Made by a program: the position numbers and the translations under genes
Shown: one piece after another, positions 1 to 6,782 of the stretch
How the letters are laid out: the number at the start of each line of letters is the position of its first letter
Numbering within the stretch: position 1 is the stretch's first letter
Assembly: GCA_905480065.1 (NCBI GenBank)
Contig: CAJQOV010000063.1
Span: 1-17,464 of the forward strand
Source of the DNA: an uncultured Gammaproteobacteria bacterium
GTDB taxonomy: Bacteria; Pseudomonadota; Gammaproteobacteria; UBA9214
Reading direction: 5' to 3'
Length of the DNA stretch: 17,464 bases
The notes under the pieces: model-generated
The model's input: only the letters and a program-made list of their open reading frames with translations
Databases searched by the model: none
What the model was told of the DNA's origin: nothing

Positions 1-1
1 C

Positions 2-247
2 ACCCACATTTTCGGTGGCGGTTACGCAGCCGGCTATTACAGTTACAAGTGGGCCGAAGTGCTGTCGGCCGATGCCTTCGAGGCGTTCGAGGAAACAGGG
101 ATTTTCAACCGTGCTACCGGGGAGAAATTCCTGCACGCGGTACTGGAGCAGGGCGGCTCACGGGAGCCGATGGAACTGTTCGTGGAATTCCGCGGACGCG
201 AGCCGCGCATCGACGCCCTGCTCAGACATTCCGGTCTGGCGGCGTAG
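2..247 (+). CDS. prlC: Oligopeptidase A, C-terminal fragment (M3 metallopeptidase)
   Basis: The 5' end lies outside the window; the frame is open from base 2 and stops at TAG 245-247, giving about 81 residues. The fragment carries the GGGYAAGYYSYKW segment typical of the C-terminal end of M3 family oligopeptidases (PrlC/Dcp/thimet type), where the Tyr/Gly-rich loop lies near the substrate cleft. It continues through the LSADAFEAFEETGIF and GGSREPMELF segments that end this family. The zinc-binding HExxH motif would be upstream and is not visible. PrlC is a cytosolic zinc peptidase that degrades oligopeptides, including cleaved signal peptides. xthA follows on the same strand, but a repeat-bounded module now separates the two genes. 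The Dcp paralogue is an alternative, though the terminal motifs fit PrlC better. Confidence 0.9.
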   Translation, partial: THIFGGGYAAGYYSYKWAEVLSADAFEAFEETGIFNRATGEKFLHAVLEQGGSREPMELFVEFRGREPRIDALLRHSGLAA

Positions 248-252
248 GAAAG

Positions 253-276
253 TCTCGCGCAAAGACGCAAAGGCGC
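253..276 (+). repeat. Left inverted repeat of the GxxExxY module
   Basis: This 24-bp arm is perfectly complementary to 735-758; its core is GCGCAAAGACGCAAAGGCGC. Inside it are 8-bp iterated units CGCAAAGA (258-265) and CGCAAAGG (266-273), with a third, weaker unit CGCAAAAA at 274-281. The iteration looks like a recognition sequence rather than a terminator, because no U-tract follows. Confidence 0.9.
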
Positions 277-304
277 AAAAAAGCAGAAAAGCACAGCTAT
301 GCTT

Positions 305-331
305 ATGACCATGTTATGGAGACATGGTCAT
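305..331 (+). promoter_or_regulatory. Hairpin presenting the GxxExxY ribosome binding site
   Basis: ATGACCATG (305-313) and CATGGTCAT (323-331) are perfect 9-bp inverted repeats around a 9-nt loop, TTATGGAGA. The loop contains the Shine-Dalgarno GGAG (318-321), while the downstream arm covers the first two bases of the preferred start ATG (330-332) and all of the alternative ATG (324-326). In RNA the SD would be exposed and the start codon paired, so translation could be structure-controlled. The pairing is seen directly; the regulation is inferred. Confidence 0.5.
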
Positions 332-719
332 GGATGAAAACACCATTGCCAGGGTAACGGTAGATGCTGTAGATGCTGCATATACTGTACATAAGGAGCT
401 TGGACCAGGCCTGCTCGAATCTGTCTATGAGGCGGCCCTGTGCCACGAACTATCGAACAGAGGGATTGAACATAACAGACAGGTCAAAATACAGGCAGCA
501 TATAAAAGGTTAGTCCTGGCGGACGCTTTTCGTGCAGATATCCTGGTCGAGAAAAAAGTCATACTAGAACTCAAATCTGTTGAAGCAATCTCACCTGTTC
601 ACAAGAAACAATTAATTACATATTTGAAACTTTCCGGATGCAAACTTGGACTGCTGATTAATTTCGGATCAGTCCTGATCAAGAACGGCATTATCCGGGT
701 AGTAAATGGGCTTTTTTAA
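330..719 (+). CDS. GxxExxY family protein (PD-(D/E)XK nuclease-like)
   Basis: A 129-residue protein starting MDENTIARV. ATG 330 is chosen because GGAG at 318-321 lies 8 nt upstream; ATG 324, two codons earlier, is only 2 nt from it. The family signature GLLESVY (G-x-x-E-x-x-Y) lies near residues 28-34. Downstream, the RADILVEKKVILELK segment has the Asp ... Glu-x-Lys spacing of a PD-(D/E)XK nuclease core, and the protein ends with the ILIKNGIIRVVN-like tail usual for the family (here VLIKNGIIRVVN). Length matches the family's usual 120-135 residues and all motif residues are present, so the gene looks intact. Its biological role is not established to my knowledge. Low GC and flanking inverted repeats suggest acquisition. 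I see no partner gene in the module. Confidence 0.88.
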   Translation: MDENTIARVTVDAVDAAYTVHKELGPGLLESVYEAALCHELSNRGIEHNRQVKIQAAYKRLVLADAFRADILVEKKVILELKSVEAISPVHKKQLITYLKLSGCKLGLLINFGSVLIKNGIIRVVNGLF

Positions 720-734
720 TCGTATATATTCCTG

Positions 735-758
735 GCGCCTTTGCGTCTTTGCGCGAGA
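735..758 (-). repeat. Right inverted repeat of the GxxExxY module
   Basis: A perfect reverse complement of 253-276. Units CCTTTGCG (738-745) and TCTTTGCG (746-753) mirror the left arm, and the third unit before 738 is degenerate. Its outer end, GCGCGAGA, supplies the only purine-rich stretch (GAG 755-757) upstream of the xthA start at 768, so the repeat may provide the weak ribosome binding site of xthA. Confidence 0.9.
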
Positions 759-767
759 TGGTCATTC

Positions 768-1535
768 ATGAAAATCGCCACCTGGAACGTCAACTCTCTG
801 AAGGTGCGGCTGCCGCACGTGCTCGACTGGCTGGCCGCCGTGACTCCGGATGTCCTGTGCCTGCAGGAAACCAAGTTGCCCGATGAAAAATTCCCGGCCG
901 ATGAAATCCGTGCCGCCGGTTATCACGTGGTGTACTCGGGCCAAAAGACCTACAACGGTGTCGCCATCATCAGCCGGCAGCAAGCCGCCAACGTCGTCAC
1001 CGACATACCCGGCCTGGACGATCCGCAACGCCGCATCCTCGCTGCGACAATTAACGGTGTGCGTATTCTTAACCTGTACGTCGTCAACGGTCAGGAAGTC
1101 GGCAGCGAGAAATTTGCCCACAAGCTGTACTGGCTCGACCGGGTCGCGCAATACATCGCCGAGCAGCTGAAAAGTCACCAGCACTTCGTTGCGCTTGGTG
1201 ACTTCAACATCGCGCCCGAAGACCGGGACGTGCACGACCCGGCGGCATGGCACGAGCGCATCCTGTGCAGCACGCCGGAGCGCATGGCGCTGCAAAAAAT
1301 ACTCGGACTCGGGCTCAGCGACGTGTTCCGCCAGTTCGAACAGGAACAGCAGAGCTTCAGCTGGTGGGACTACCGGGCAGCTGCGTTTCGCCGCAACCTG
1401 GGCCTGCGCATCGACCTGATCCTCGCCAGTCAGTCACTGGCGAAGCAATGCACGGCCTGCCGTATCGACAAGGAACCACGCAGCCTGGAACGGCCGTCCG
1501 ATCACGCCCCGGTGGTGGCGGAATTCAGCCGCTAA
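768..1535 (+). CDS. xthA: Exodeoxyribonuclease III
   Basis: A 255-residue cytosolic AP endonuclease/3'-5' exonuclease of base excision repair (EEP/ExoIII superfamily). Start ATG 768 gives MKIATWNVNS, the canonical N terminus; an upstream TTG at 741 lies in the repeat arm and is rejected. Visible active-site motifs are N7 (WNVNS), E34 (LQETK), GDFNIAP at 144-150 with D145 and N147, RIDLIL with D216, and SDHAP with D245-H246. Together these are the full metal-binding and catalytic set. Length is close to the E. coli XthA type. It is convergent with the SDR gene, overlapping by 11 bp. Because the GxxExxY module is inserted immediately upstream, transcription from prlC must cross that module or start within it. 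Confidence 0.95.
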   Translation: MKIATWNVNSLKVRLPHVLDWLAAVTPDVLCLQETKLPDEKFPADEIRAAGYHVVYSGQKTYNGVAIISRQQAANVVTDIPGLDDPQRRILAATINGVRILNLYVVNGQEVGSEKFAHKLYWLDRVAQYIAEQLKSHQHFVALGDFNIAPEDRDVHDPAAWHERILCSTPERMALQKILGLGLSDVFRQFEQEQQSFSWWDYRAAAFRRNLGLRIDLILASQSLAKQCTACRIDKEPRSLERPSDHAPVVAEFSR

Positions 1536-2394
1536 AGCAGGACTTCAGACCGGCGCCGAGTTCCGGGTACTGCAGCCGGACACCCAGCTCCCGCAACATC
1601 CGGTCATTCTTCATGCGGCGCGAATCATTCAGGAACGACAGCATGCCTGCACTCAGCACCGCATCGGCCTCGTCACGAGACACCACCGGCGGCCGTGGCA
1701 GGCCGGCAGCGTCGGCCACGCGAAAGAAATAATCGGTCATGTTGCCGGGATGCCCGTCACTGGCATTGTAGACGGTGTCGTGATGCGTTGACTGCATCGC
1801 AGCGATACAGATGCTGGCCAGGTCGTCGCCGTGAATGCGATTGGTATACGGCGCGTCTGACTCGCGCAGTACCGGCAGTCCCTGTTGCAGCCGCGCCAGC
1901 GGCAACTTGCCGGGGCCATAGATGCCCGGTACCCGCAGGATGACCCACTGGCTGCCGTGCGCTGCGGCCCACGCGACCAGCTGCCGCTCCGCATCCAGTC
2001 GCCGCCGACCACGCCCGGTGGTCGGCGCCACGGCCTGTGTCTCATCGATCCAGGCGCCGTTGCAGTCACCGTACACCGCGCTGGTACTGATGTAGACGAT
2101 CCTGCGCGGCGGCACAGCCAGCGCCGCCAGCACACGCTGCATGCGTGTATCGTGGTCCCCCGCAGCGGGCGGCGGCGCGAAATAATAGATCTCCCGCGCA
2201 GCAAGCAGGGGAATTTCGCCATCCAGGTCGGCCTGCAAGGTATCGATCCCGGCGGCGCGCAGTTCCGCAACGCTCGCCGCACTGCGTACCAGCCCGGTCA
2301 CTGCATGCTGTCCGGCTGCCAGTCGCGCGCCCACACGCCGGCCGATATAGCCACAACCCACGATAAGCACAGGGATTTCCGGTTTATCTTCCAT
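1525..2394 (-). CDS. SDR-type NAD(P)-binding protein, YeeZ-like
   Basis: A 289-residue protein with an N-terminal Rossmann fold. After MEDKPEIP the VLIVGCGYIGRRVG segment has the G-x-G-x-x-G pattern (G13, G15, G18). YISTSAVYGD at 101-110 matches the extended-SDR Ser/Tyr strand, and RVPGIYGPG and NRIHGDDLA are typical of the epimerase-like C-terminal half. The usual YxxxK pair is absent after residue 110; the region reads GRGRRRLDAERQL instead. This places it with atypical SDRs such as E. coli YeeZ rather than with a proven sugar epimerase. Substrate is unknown. It diverges from the iron-sulfur reductase with 46 bp between starts and overlaps the end of xthA. No convincing Shine-Dalgarno is visible. 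Confidence 0.82.
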   Translation of the reverse strand: MEDKPEIPVLIVGCGYIGRRVGARLAAGQHAVTGLVRSAASVAELRAAGIDTLQADLDGEIPLLAAREIYYFAPPPAAGDHDTRMQRVLAALAVPPRRIVYISTSAVYGDCNGAWIDETQAVAPTTGRGRRRLDAERQLVAWAAAHGSQWVILRVPGIYGPGKLPLARLQQGLPVLRESDAPYTNRIHGDDLASICIAAMQSTHHDTVYNASDGHPGNMTDYFFRVADAAGLPRPPVVSRDEADAVLSAGMLSFLNDSRRMKNDRMLRELGVRLQYPELGAGLKSCFSG

Positions 2395-2440
2395 GCCAAA
2401 TCAGCGACAATGCCCGACCGTTTCAGGTTCCTGCAGCACG

Positions 2441-3484
2441 ATGCCGTATACCGTCACCATTCAATCCAGCGGTCACCGCTTTACCGTTGAAGAGTCGGAG
2501 AGCGTACTGGATGCCGCGCTGCGCCAGGGCATCATTCTGCCATACGGTTGCCGCAATGGCGCGTGCGGTTCCTGCATGGGCACGCTGGCCAGCGGGCGGG
2601 TCGAGTACCCGAACGGGACCCCGCTGGCGCTGGGTGAACGCGACCAGGCCAGTCACAAGGCGCTGTTCTGCCAGGCGCGGCCGACCAGCGATCTCGACAT
2701 TATCGTGCGCGAGGTCGATGCCGCGCGCGACATCGAGGTCAGGACCTTTCCATGCCGGGTGGAAAAACTCGAACACCTCGCACACGATGTGATACGCATT
2801 TACCTGAAACTGCCGGCCAGCGACCGCATGCAGTTCCTCGCCGGGCAGTACATCGATGTGCTGATCGAGGGACACGAACCACGTGCGTTCTCGATCGCCA
2901 ATGCGCCGCACGACGATGCGCTGGTGGAGCTGCACATCCGTTACGTCGAAGGCGGCCTGTTCACCGACCAGGTATTTCACAGCATGAAGGAAAAGGCCAT
3001 GTGGCGCATCCGCGGTCCGCTCGGCACCTTCTTCCTGCGCGAGGAGTCGGCACGACCCGCGGTACTGATCGGCGGCGGCACCGGCTTCGCGCCCATCAAG
3101 GGCATCCTGGAGCATGCCTTCAAGGCCGGGCTCGGCAAGCCACTGCACCTGTTCTGGGGGGTACGTGCACGACGCGACCTGTATCTCGATGCATTGCCAC
3201 AGCAGTGGCTGCAGCAACACACGAATTTCCGCTATACGCCGGTGTTGTCGGACGCGCGGGACGGTGACCACTGGGATGGCGCAACCGGCTACGTTACCGA
3301 TGCCGTGGTGAAACAATATCCTGACCTGTCCGGCCATGATGTCTACATGAGTGGCCCGCCGGTGATGGTACAGACCGGCCACGACCTGTTCATGCGACAC
3401 GGACTGAATGAAGCACGCTTCTTCTCGGACGCCTTCGAATATGCCGCCGTGGCGGAAAGTATCAAGGGCCTGAAGCGGGACTAG
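2441..3484 (+). CDS. 2Fe-2S/FAD/NAD(P)H reductase (CDP-6-deoxy-3,4-glucoseen reductase-like)
   Basis: A 347-residue electron-transfer flavoprotein. Residues 1-90 form a plant-type ferredoxin domain with C37, C42, C45 (CRNGACGSC) and C77. Residues 100-200 are an FAD-binding domain with RAFS at 148-151, and residues 205-347 form the NAD(P) domain with GGGTGFAP at 211-218 and YMSGPP. ATG 2441 (MPYTVTIQSSG) is chosen because it matches the usual family start; ATG 2393 would add 16 unlike residues. Databases often name such proteins CDP-6-deoxy-delta-3,4-glucoseen reductase after AscD/RfbI. No deoxysugar genes lie nearby, so a general role in supplying electrons to an unidentified oxygenase or redox partner is more likely. 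The ferredoxin-first domain order is that of phenol hydroxylase and toluate dioxygenase reductases. Confidence 0.85.
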   Translation: MPYTVTIQSSGHRFTVEESESVLDAALRQGIILPYGCRNGACGSCMGTLASGRVEYPNGTPLALGERDQASHKALFCQARPTSDLDIIVREVDAARDIEVRTFPCRVEKLEHLAHDVIRIYLKLPASDRMQFLAGQYIDVLIEGHEPRAFSIANAPHDDALVELHIRYVEGGLFTDQVFHSMKEKAMWRIRGPLGTFFLREESARPAVLIGGGTGFAPIKGILEHAFKAGLGKPLHLFWGVRARRDLYLDALPQQWLQQHTNFRYTPVLSDARDGDHWDGATGYVTDAVVKQYPDLSGHDVYMSGPPVMVQTGHDLFMRHGLNEARFFSDAFEYAAVAESIKGLKRD

Positions 3485-3524
3485 CGTCCAGGCACTGGCA
3501 GGGCAACACCCGACCCTGCTGCGG

Positions 3525-4499
3525 TCATCCGACTGCAACCGTAGTGCAACCCGGCCGAACGGAATAACCCTGTAGCGCCTTATCCAGATCGCTGGCGAAG
3601 CGTTGCTGCGCCGGTTGCGCCTGTTCGAACACGGTATGCGCCTTGTAGAACTCCAGCACCCGTATGTCCTGGATATCCGGTCGCACATAGATGTCCGGCC
3701 GGCGCTGCTTGAGCTTCTCCGCCAGCAGGTTGTTGCTCATGTTGTGAAAACTCTGCAGCAGCACGCCCAGCGATGAAAGCTTCTCTCCGTCCGCGAGCTC
3801 GCGGTTGCCGCTGACATCGATGGCGATGACAATATCACTGCCTGGCGCCACCAGGTCGAAGGGCAGGGGATTGACCACGCCACCATCGACCAGGGAACGG
3901 CCATTGACCCGCACCGGCGGAAATACACCCGGCACTGCCATGCTGGCCTGGATGGCGGGCAGCAACTCACCGGAATCGATCACCACCTGCTCACCGCTCA
4001 TCAGGTCCGCCGTTACCACCTTGAGCGGTATCTTCAGGTCGCTGAAATGCCGTGCAGGCATCACCTCGCCGAGGTACTGGATAAAATCAGCGCTGCTCAG
4101 CAGCCCTCCACCCGCCAGTGCCGGGTCGATAAAATCCAGCCAGCGCAGCGATTTCGGCATGGCGAACAGGCGCTCTTCCGAGCTTTTCGGATCGACGAAA
4201 AACAGTTCAAGCTGGGCACGGATTTCACGACCGGACAGACCGGAGGCGTACAGTGCCCCGATGATGGCGCCGATGCTGCAGCCCGCCATCACGCGTGGCA
4301 CGATACCCCGGTCATCGAGTGTCTCCAGCATCAGGATATGCGCCAGCCCCTTGGCGCCACCGCCCCCCAGCGCCAGCCCGATCGCCGGTGCCCTGCGCCC
4401 GCCACAACCGCTCAGACCCAACAGCAGCGCACTAGTAGTGAACGCCAGGAAGTCACGGCGCGTCAGCAACAGTCGGGATGGCGTAGCACGGTCAGGCAT
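3525..4499 (-). CDS. Patatin-like phospholipase, predicted Tat lipoprotein
   Basis: A 324-residue serine lipid acyl hydrolase of the patatin/RssA type. It has the oxyanion motif GGGGAKG (45-51), nucleophile elbow GCSIG with S75, and catalytic VDGG with D205. The N terminus is unusual: TRRDFLAF at 13-20 is a twin-arginine-like motif, followed by a hydrophobic stretch and lipobox LSGC with C32. It is therefore predicted to be exported folded and lipid-anchored, whereas RssA-type proteins lack such a signal. Start ATG 4499 overlaps the hemD stop (ATGCCTGA, 8 nt) and suggests translational coupling; ATG 4508 is an alternative. The gene follows hemD where other gammaproteobacteria often carry hemX. 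The gap to the convergent reductase is 40 bp. The natural substrate is unknown. Confidence 0.88.
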   Translation of the reverse strand: MPDRATPSRLLLTRRDFLAFTTSALLLGLSGCGGRRAPAIGLALGGGGAKGLAHILMLETLDDRGIVPRVMAGCSIGAIIGALYASGLSGREIRAQLELFFVDPKSSEERLFAMPKSLRWLDFIDPALAGGGLLSSADFIQYLGEVMPARHFSDLKIPLKVVTADLMSGEQVVIDSGELLPAIQASMAVPGVFPPVRVNGRSLVDGGVVNPLPFDLVAPGSDIVIAIDVSGNRELADGEKLSSLGVLLQSFHNMSNNLLAEKLKQRRPDIYVRPDIQDIRVLEFYKAHTVFEQAQPAQQRFASDLDKALQGYSVRPGCTTVAVG

Positions 4500-5271
4500 G
4501 AAACTCATTACCGGCAACCAGCTGTTGTACCCCGGCGGCCATTGCCTCGTCACTGGCATGCCCGGCAATCACCGCGCCCTGGCGGAAGCCCAGCCGCGCG
4601 GCCAGCGCGGCCTGGCGACGGCTGGCGACTACCAGCGCAATATTGCGCAGTAACGGCTGGCCCTCGTTGCCGGCCATGTCGAACAGGTTTTGCAGCGATT
4701 CATTACTGGTAACGGTGATCACGTCCAGCCGCTGTTCAAGCAGCAAGGGCCGCAGTTTTGCGGCGCTGTCCGGCGGACAGATGCGCCGGTACACCTCGAC
4801 ATAGTCGACCCGTGCGCCACGCGCAGCAAGTTCTGTATGCAAGGTATCGCGTCCGCCGTTACCGCGCAGGATTACCACGCGCCGGCCGGTCATATCCTGC
4901 AATGCGGGCAGCGCCAGCAGCCCCTCGCTGCTGTATTCATGCTCCGGCACATGCGCCACCGGCAGACCCAGTGCCTGTACCGCGGCAGTGGTACTGAGAC
5001 CGACCGTGGCGATGGCGGTCTGTGCCGGCCAGCTGCGCTGCCGGAGCAGGCGTGCCAGTCCGAACTGCACGGCATTCACACTGACGAATACGGCAAGCTG
5101 GTATTGCTCCAGTACCGGAACCAGTGCAGCCAGTGCAGTGTCGTCAAGCGGATCGGCAATGGCAATGGCCGGCACGTGAAGCGCAGCGAACCCGGCCGCC
5201 GCCAGCCGCTCGCACAGGCCCTGTGCCTGCCCGGCCGGCCGCGTGACCAGTACCCGCGGCGGTTCAGCCAC
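4492..5271 (-). CDS. hemD: Uroporphyrinogen-III synthase
   Basis: A 259-residue cytosolic enzyme that closes and inverts ring D of hydroxymethylbilane to give uroporphyrinogen III. Sequence conservation in this family is low, but several marks are visible: the N-terminal RVLVTRPAGQA, the central VVILRGNGGRDTL strand-loop, the VDYVEVYRR strand and DVITVTSNESLQNL near the C-terminal lobe. The start is GTG 5271, which overlaps the hemC stop by 8 nt (GTGGCTGA). A longer open frame reaching 5376 lies inside hemC and is rejected. Length is close to the usual 245-260 residues. The tight overlap with hemC on one side and with the patatin gene on the other argues for one hemC-hemD-patatin transcript. 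Confidence 0.93.
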   Translation of the reverse strand: MAEPPRVLVTRPAGQAQGLCERLAAAGFAALHVPAIAIADPLDDTALAALVPVLEQYQLAVFVSVNAVQFGLARLLRQRSWPAQTAIATVGLSTTAAVQALGLPVAHVPEHEYSSEGLLALPALQDMTGRRVVILRGNGGRDTLHTELAARGARVDYVEVYRRICPPDSAAKLRPLLLEQRLDVITVTSNESLQNLFDMAGNEGQPLLRNIALVVASRRQAALAARLGFRQGAVIAGHASDEAMAAGVQQLVAGNEFHA

Positions 5272-6193
5272 CCAGCAGCTCCCTGAGTATGGCGTCGGCA
5301 CCTTGCGCCAGCAGGTCTTCCGCAAGCTCGCGGCCGAGCAGCGCGGCATCACCCGGCGGGCCACTGATGGCAGCACGGATCAGATCACTGCCATCCGGCC
5401 TGCCCACCAGGCCCCGCATTTCCAGCACGCCATCGGCCAGTTCCGAGTAACCGGCCACCGGTGCCTGGCAGCCACCCGCCAGCCGGGCGTTCATGGCGCG
5501 CTCCATGCTGGTGCGCAGCGCCGTCCCGGCATCGTTCAGCACCGCAATCCGACGCGCCACCCGGCTGTCGCCGCTCCGGCATTCAATACCGATGACGCCC
5601 TGGGCAATCGCCGGCAGCATGGTTTCCGGTGACAGTGCCGCGGTGATGCGTTCCGCCATGCCGAGCCGCCGCAGGCCGGCACAGGCCAGCACGATCGCAT
5701 CGAATTCACCGGCATCGAGCTTGCCGAGCCGGGTGCCGACATTACCGCGCAGATCAAGGATCGTGAGGTCCGGACGCATGGCGTGCAGCTGACACTGGCG
5801 CCGCAGGCTGGAGGTGCCGACGCGCGCGCCACGCGGCAGCGACTCGATACTGCCATAGACATTCGACACGAACGCATCGCGCGGATCCTCGCGCATAAGA
5901 ATCGCACCAATCTCCAGTCCGTCCGGCAACTCGGCCGGTACGTCTTTCATGGAGTGCACCGCGATATCGGCACGGTCTTCCAGCATGCCCTGTTCCAGCT
6001 CCTTGACGAACAGGCCCTTGCCACCGATCTTCGCCAGCGGGCTGTCCAGCACGCGGTCCCCCTGGGTACTCATGGTGACCAGTTCAATGGCAAGATCGGG
6101 GTGGGCGGCCTGTAAACGTGAGCGCACATGCTCGGCCTGCCATAACGCCAGCGGGCTTTTACGGGTTGCGATTCGCAGCAATTCGGTTGACAT
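5264..6193 (-). CDS. hemC: Porphobilinogen deaminase (hydroxymethylbilane synthase)
   Basis: A 309-residue cytosolic enzyme that polymerises four porphobilinogens into hydroxymethylbilane. The N terminus MSTELLRIATRKSPLALWQA is canonical. Catalytic D84 lies in HSMKDVP, the substrate-binding Arg pair R131-R132 in GTSSLRRQ, and cofactor-anchoring C242 in AGGCQAP; D84 and C242 have the same numbers as in E. coli HemC. No residue is missing and length is normal. It is first in the hemC-hemD-patatin unit. Linkage to the algZ-algR pair is the arrangement of Pseudomonas, except that a plus-strand thioredoxin-fold gene separates them here. A TATAAT on the minus strand about 40 bp upstream is a probable -10 element. 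The Shine-Dalgarno is weak. Confidence 0.97.
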   Translation of the reverse strand: MSTELLRIATRKSPLALWQAEHVRSRLQAAHPDLAIELVTMSTQGDRVLDSPLAKIGGKGLFVKELEQGMLEDRADIAVHSMKDVPAELPDGLEIGAILMREDPRDAFVSNVYGSIESLPRGARVGTSSLRRQCQLHAMRPDLTILDLRGNVGTRLGKLDAGEFDAIVLACAGLRRLGMAERITAALSPETMLPAIAQGVIGIECRSGDSRVARRIAVLNDAGTALRTSMERAMNARLAGGCQAPVAGYSELADGVLEMRGLVGRPDGSDLIRAAISGPPGDAALLGRELAEDLLAQGADAILRELLGG

Positions 6194-6222
6194 AGGCGGC
6201 TGTCCGGACTCTTAATGAAAAC

Positions 6223-6750
6223 ATGTTATTGCGATTATACAAGGCTGTACTGACAGGATGCGCATTTCTGTGCCTGACGGCCAGCGCATATGGCGCGGAC
6301 GACGTACCGCTCGGGGAGGACCTGCGGCGCGATGGCCAGCAGGCAATCGAGCGGCAGCTGCCGATGCTGCTGGAATTCAGTGCGGCCACCTGTTTGTATT
6401 GCAGGCAGCTGGAACGGGAGTTCCTGATCCCCATGCTGATCAGCGGTGAATATACCGACAAGATCATCATCCGGCGCCTGCTGGTGGATAGCGGTACACA
6501 GGTCACCGACTTCGACGGCGCGCGCAAACCGGCCAGTGACGTGGCCAGCCGTTACCGGGCATGGATCACGCCCACCCTGGTGTTTATTGACGGGCAAGGC
6601 AGAGAAATCACCGAACGCATGGTCGGGATCAATACCCCGGAACTGTTCGGTGGCTACCTGGATGCCTGTATCGATACGGCGTTACTGCAGATCCGCGACC
6701 CGGACAGCACCACAACATTCGCCGGCTGCAGCGCGGCCAGCGCACAGTAG
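6223..6750 (+). CDS. Periplasmic thioredoxin-fold protein (CxxC)
   Basis: A 175-residue exported protein. Residues 1-24 form a signal peptide (MLLRLYKAVL plus a hydrophobic core, cleavage near AYG-A). The thioredoxin fold follows: LLEFSAATCLYC gives the active-site pair C57-x-x-C60, and ITPTLVF supplies the cis-proline P117. Two further cysteines lie at C149 and C169. The pattern is close to thioredoxin-like proteins annotated thioredoxin_2 or SoxW-like, but the active-site dipeptide LY is not that of DsbA or thioredoxin, so I give no symbol. It probably reduces or isomerises periplasmic disulfides. Gene order is odd: it lies between algR (convergent, 32-bp gap) and hemC (divergent, 29-bp gap), and the hemC -10 element falls within its first codons. 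Its own promoter is not obvious. Confidence 0.8.
   Translation: MLLRLYKAVLTGCAFLCLTASAYGADDVPLGEDLRRDGQQAIERQLPMLLEFSAATCLYCRQLEREFLIPMLISGEYTDKIIIRRLLVDSGTQVTDFDGARKPASDVASRYRAWITPTLVFIDGQGREITERMVGINTPELFGGYLDACIDTALLQIRDPDSTTTFAGCSAASAQ
6234..6239 (-). promoter_or_regulatory. Probable hemC -10 element
   Basis: The minus strand reads GTATAATCG here, a perfect TATAAT, predicting a start near 6227 and a leader of about 34 nt to the hemC ATG at 6193. No good -35 is visible at 16-18 bp (the 17-bp position reads CGCATC). The element lies inside the first codons of the divergent thioredoxin-fold gene. Confidence 0.45.
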
Positions 6751-6782
6751 CGGGCCAGCCGCCCGCTGCATGACGGGGCCTG

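Larger units (their letters stand above)
253..758. mobile_element. Putative GxxExxY module bounded by perfect 24-bp inverted repeats
   Basis: A 506-bp unit starts 5 bp after the prlC stop and ends 9 bp before the xthA start codon. Its outer ends are perfect 24-bp inverted repeats and its only gene encodes a GxxExxY family protein. A hand count over 361-720 gives about 42% GC, against about 68% in a sampled xthA line (1201-1260), so the cargo is compositionally foreign. I found no transposase and no clear target-site duplication (outer flanks AAAG and TGGT). Mobility is inferred from the bounded structure, base composition and clean placement between two housekeeping genes. From memory, GxxExxY genes are often multicopy and found near repeats of this kind, but I could not verify that here. 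Confidence 0.45.

Noticed and set aside
241..768. Target-site duplication around the GxxExxY module
   Set aside because: The bases directly outside the two arms (AAAG and TGGT) do not match, so no duplication can be claimed.
3498..3519. Hairpin GCAGGG/CCCTGC between the convergent reductase and patatin genes as a terminator
   Set aside because: Only 6 bp with a 10-nt loop and no T-run on either strand; could easily be chance.
2423..3688. 421-codon open frame on the minus strand across the reductase
   Set aside because: It is antisense to a gene with intact Fe-S, FAD and NAD motifs and extends into the patatin gene; no recognisable domain.
3805..4653. 282-codon open frame on the plus strand across the patatin gene and hemD
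   Set aside because: Low-complexity Ser/Pro/Arg-rich shadow of two well-supported minus-strand genes.
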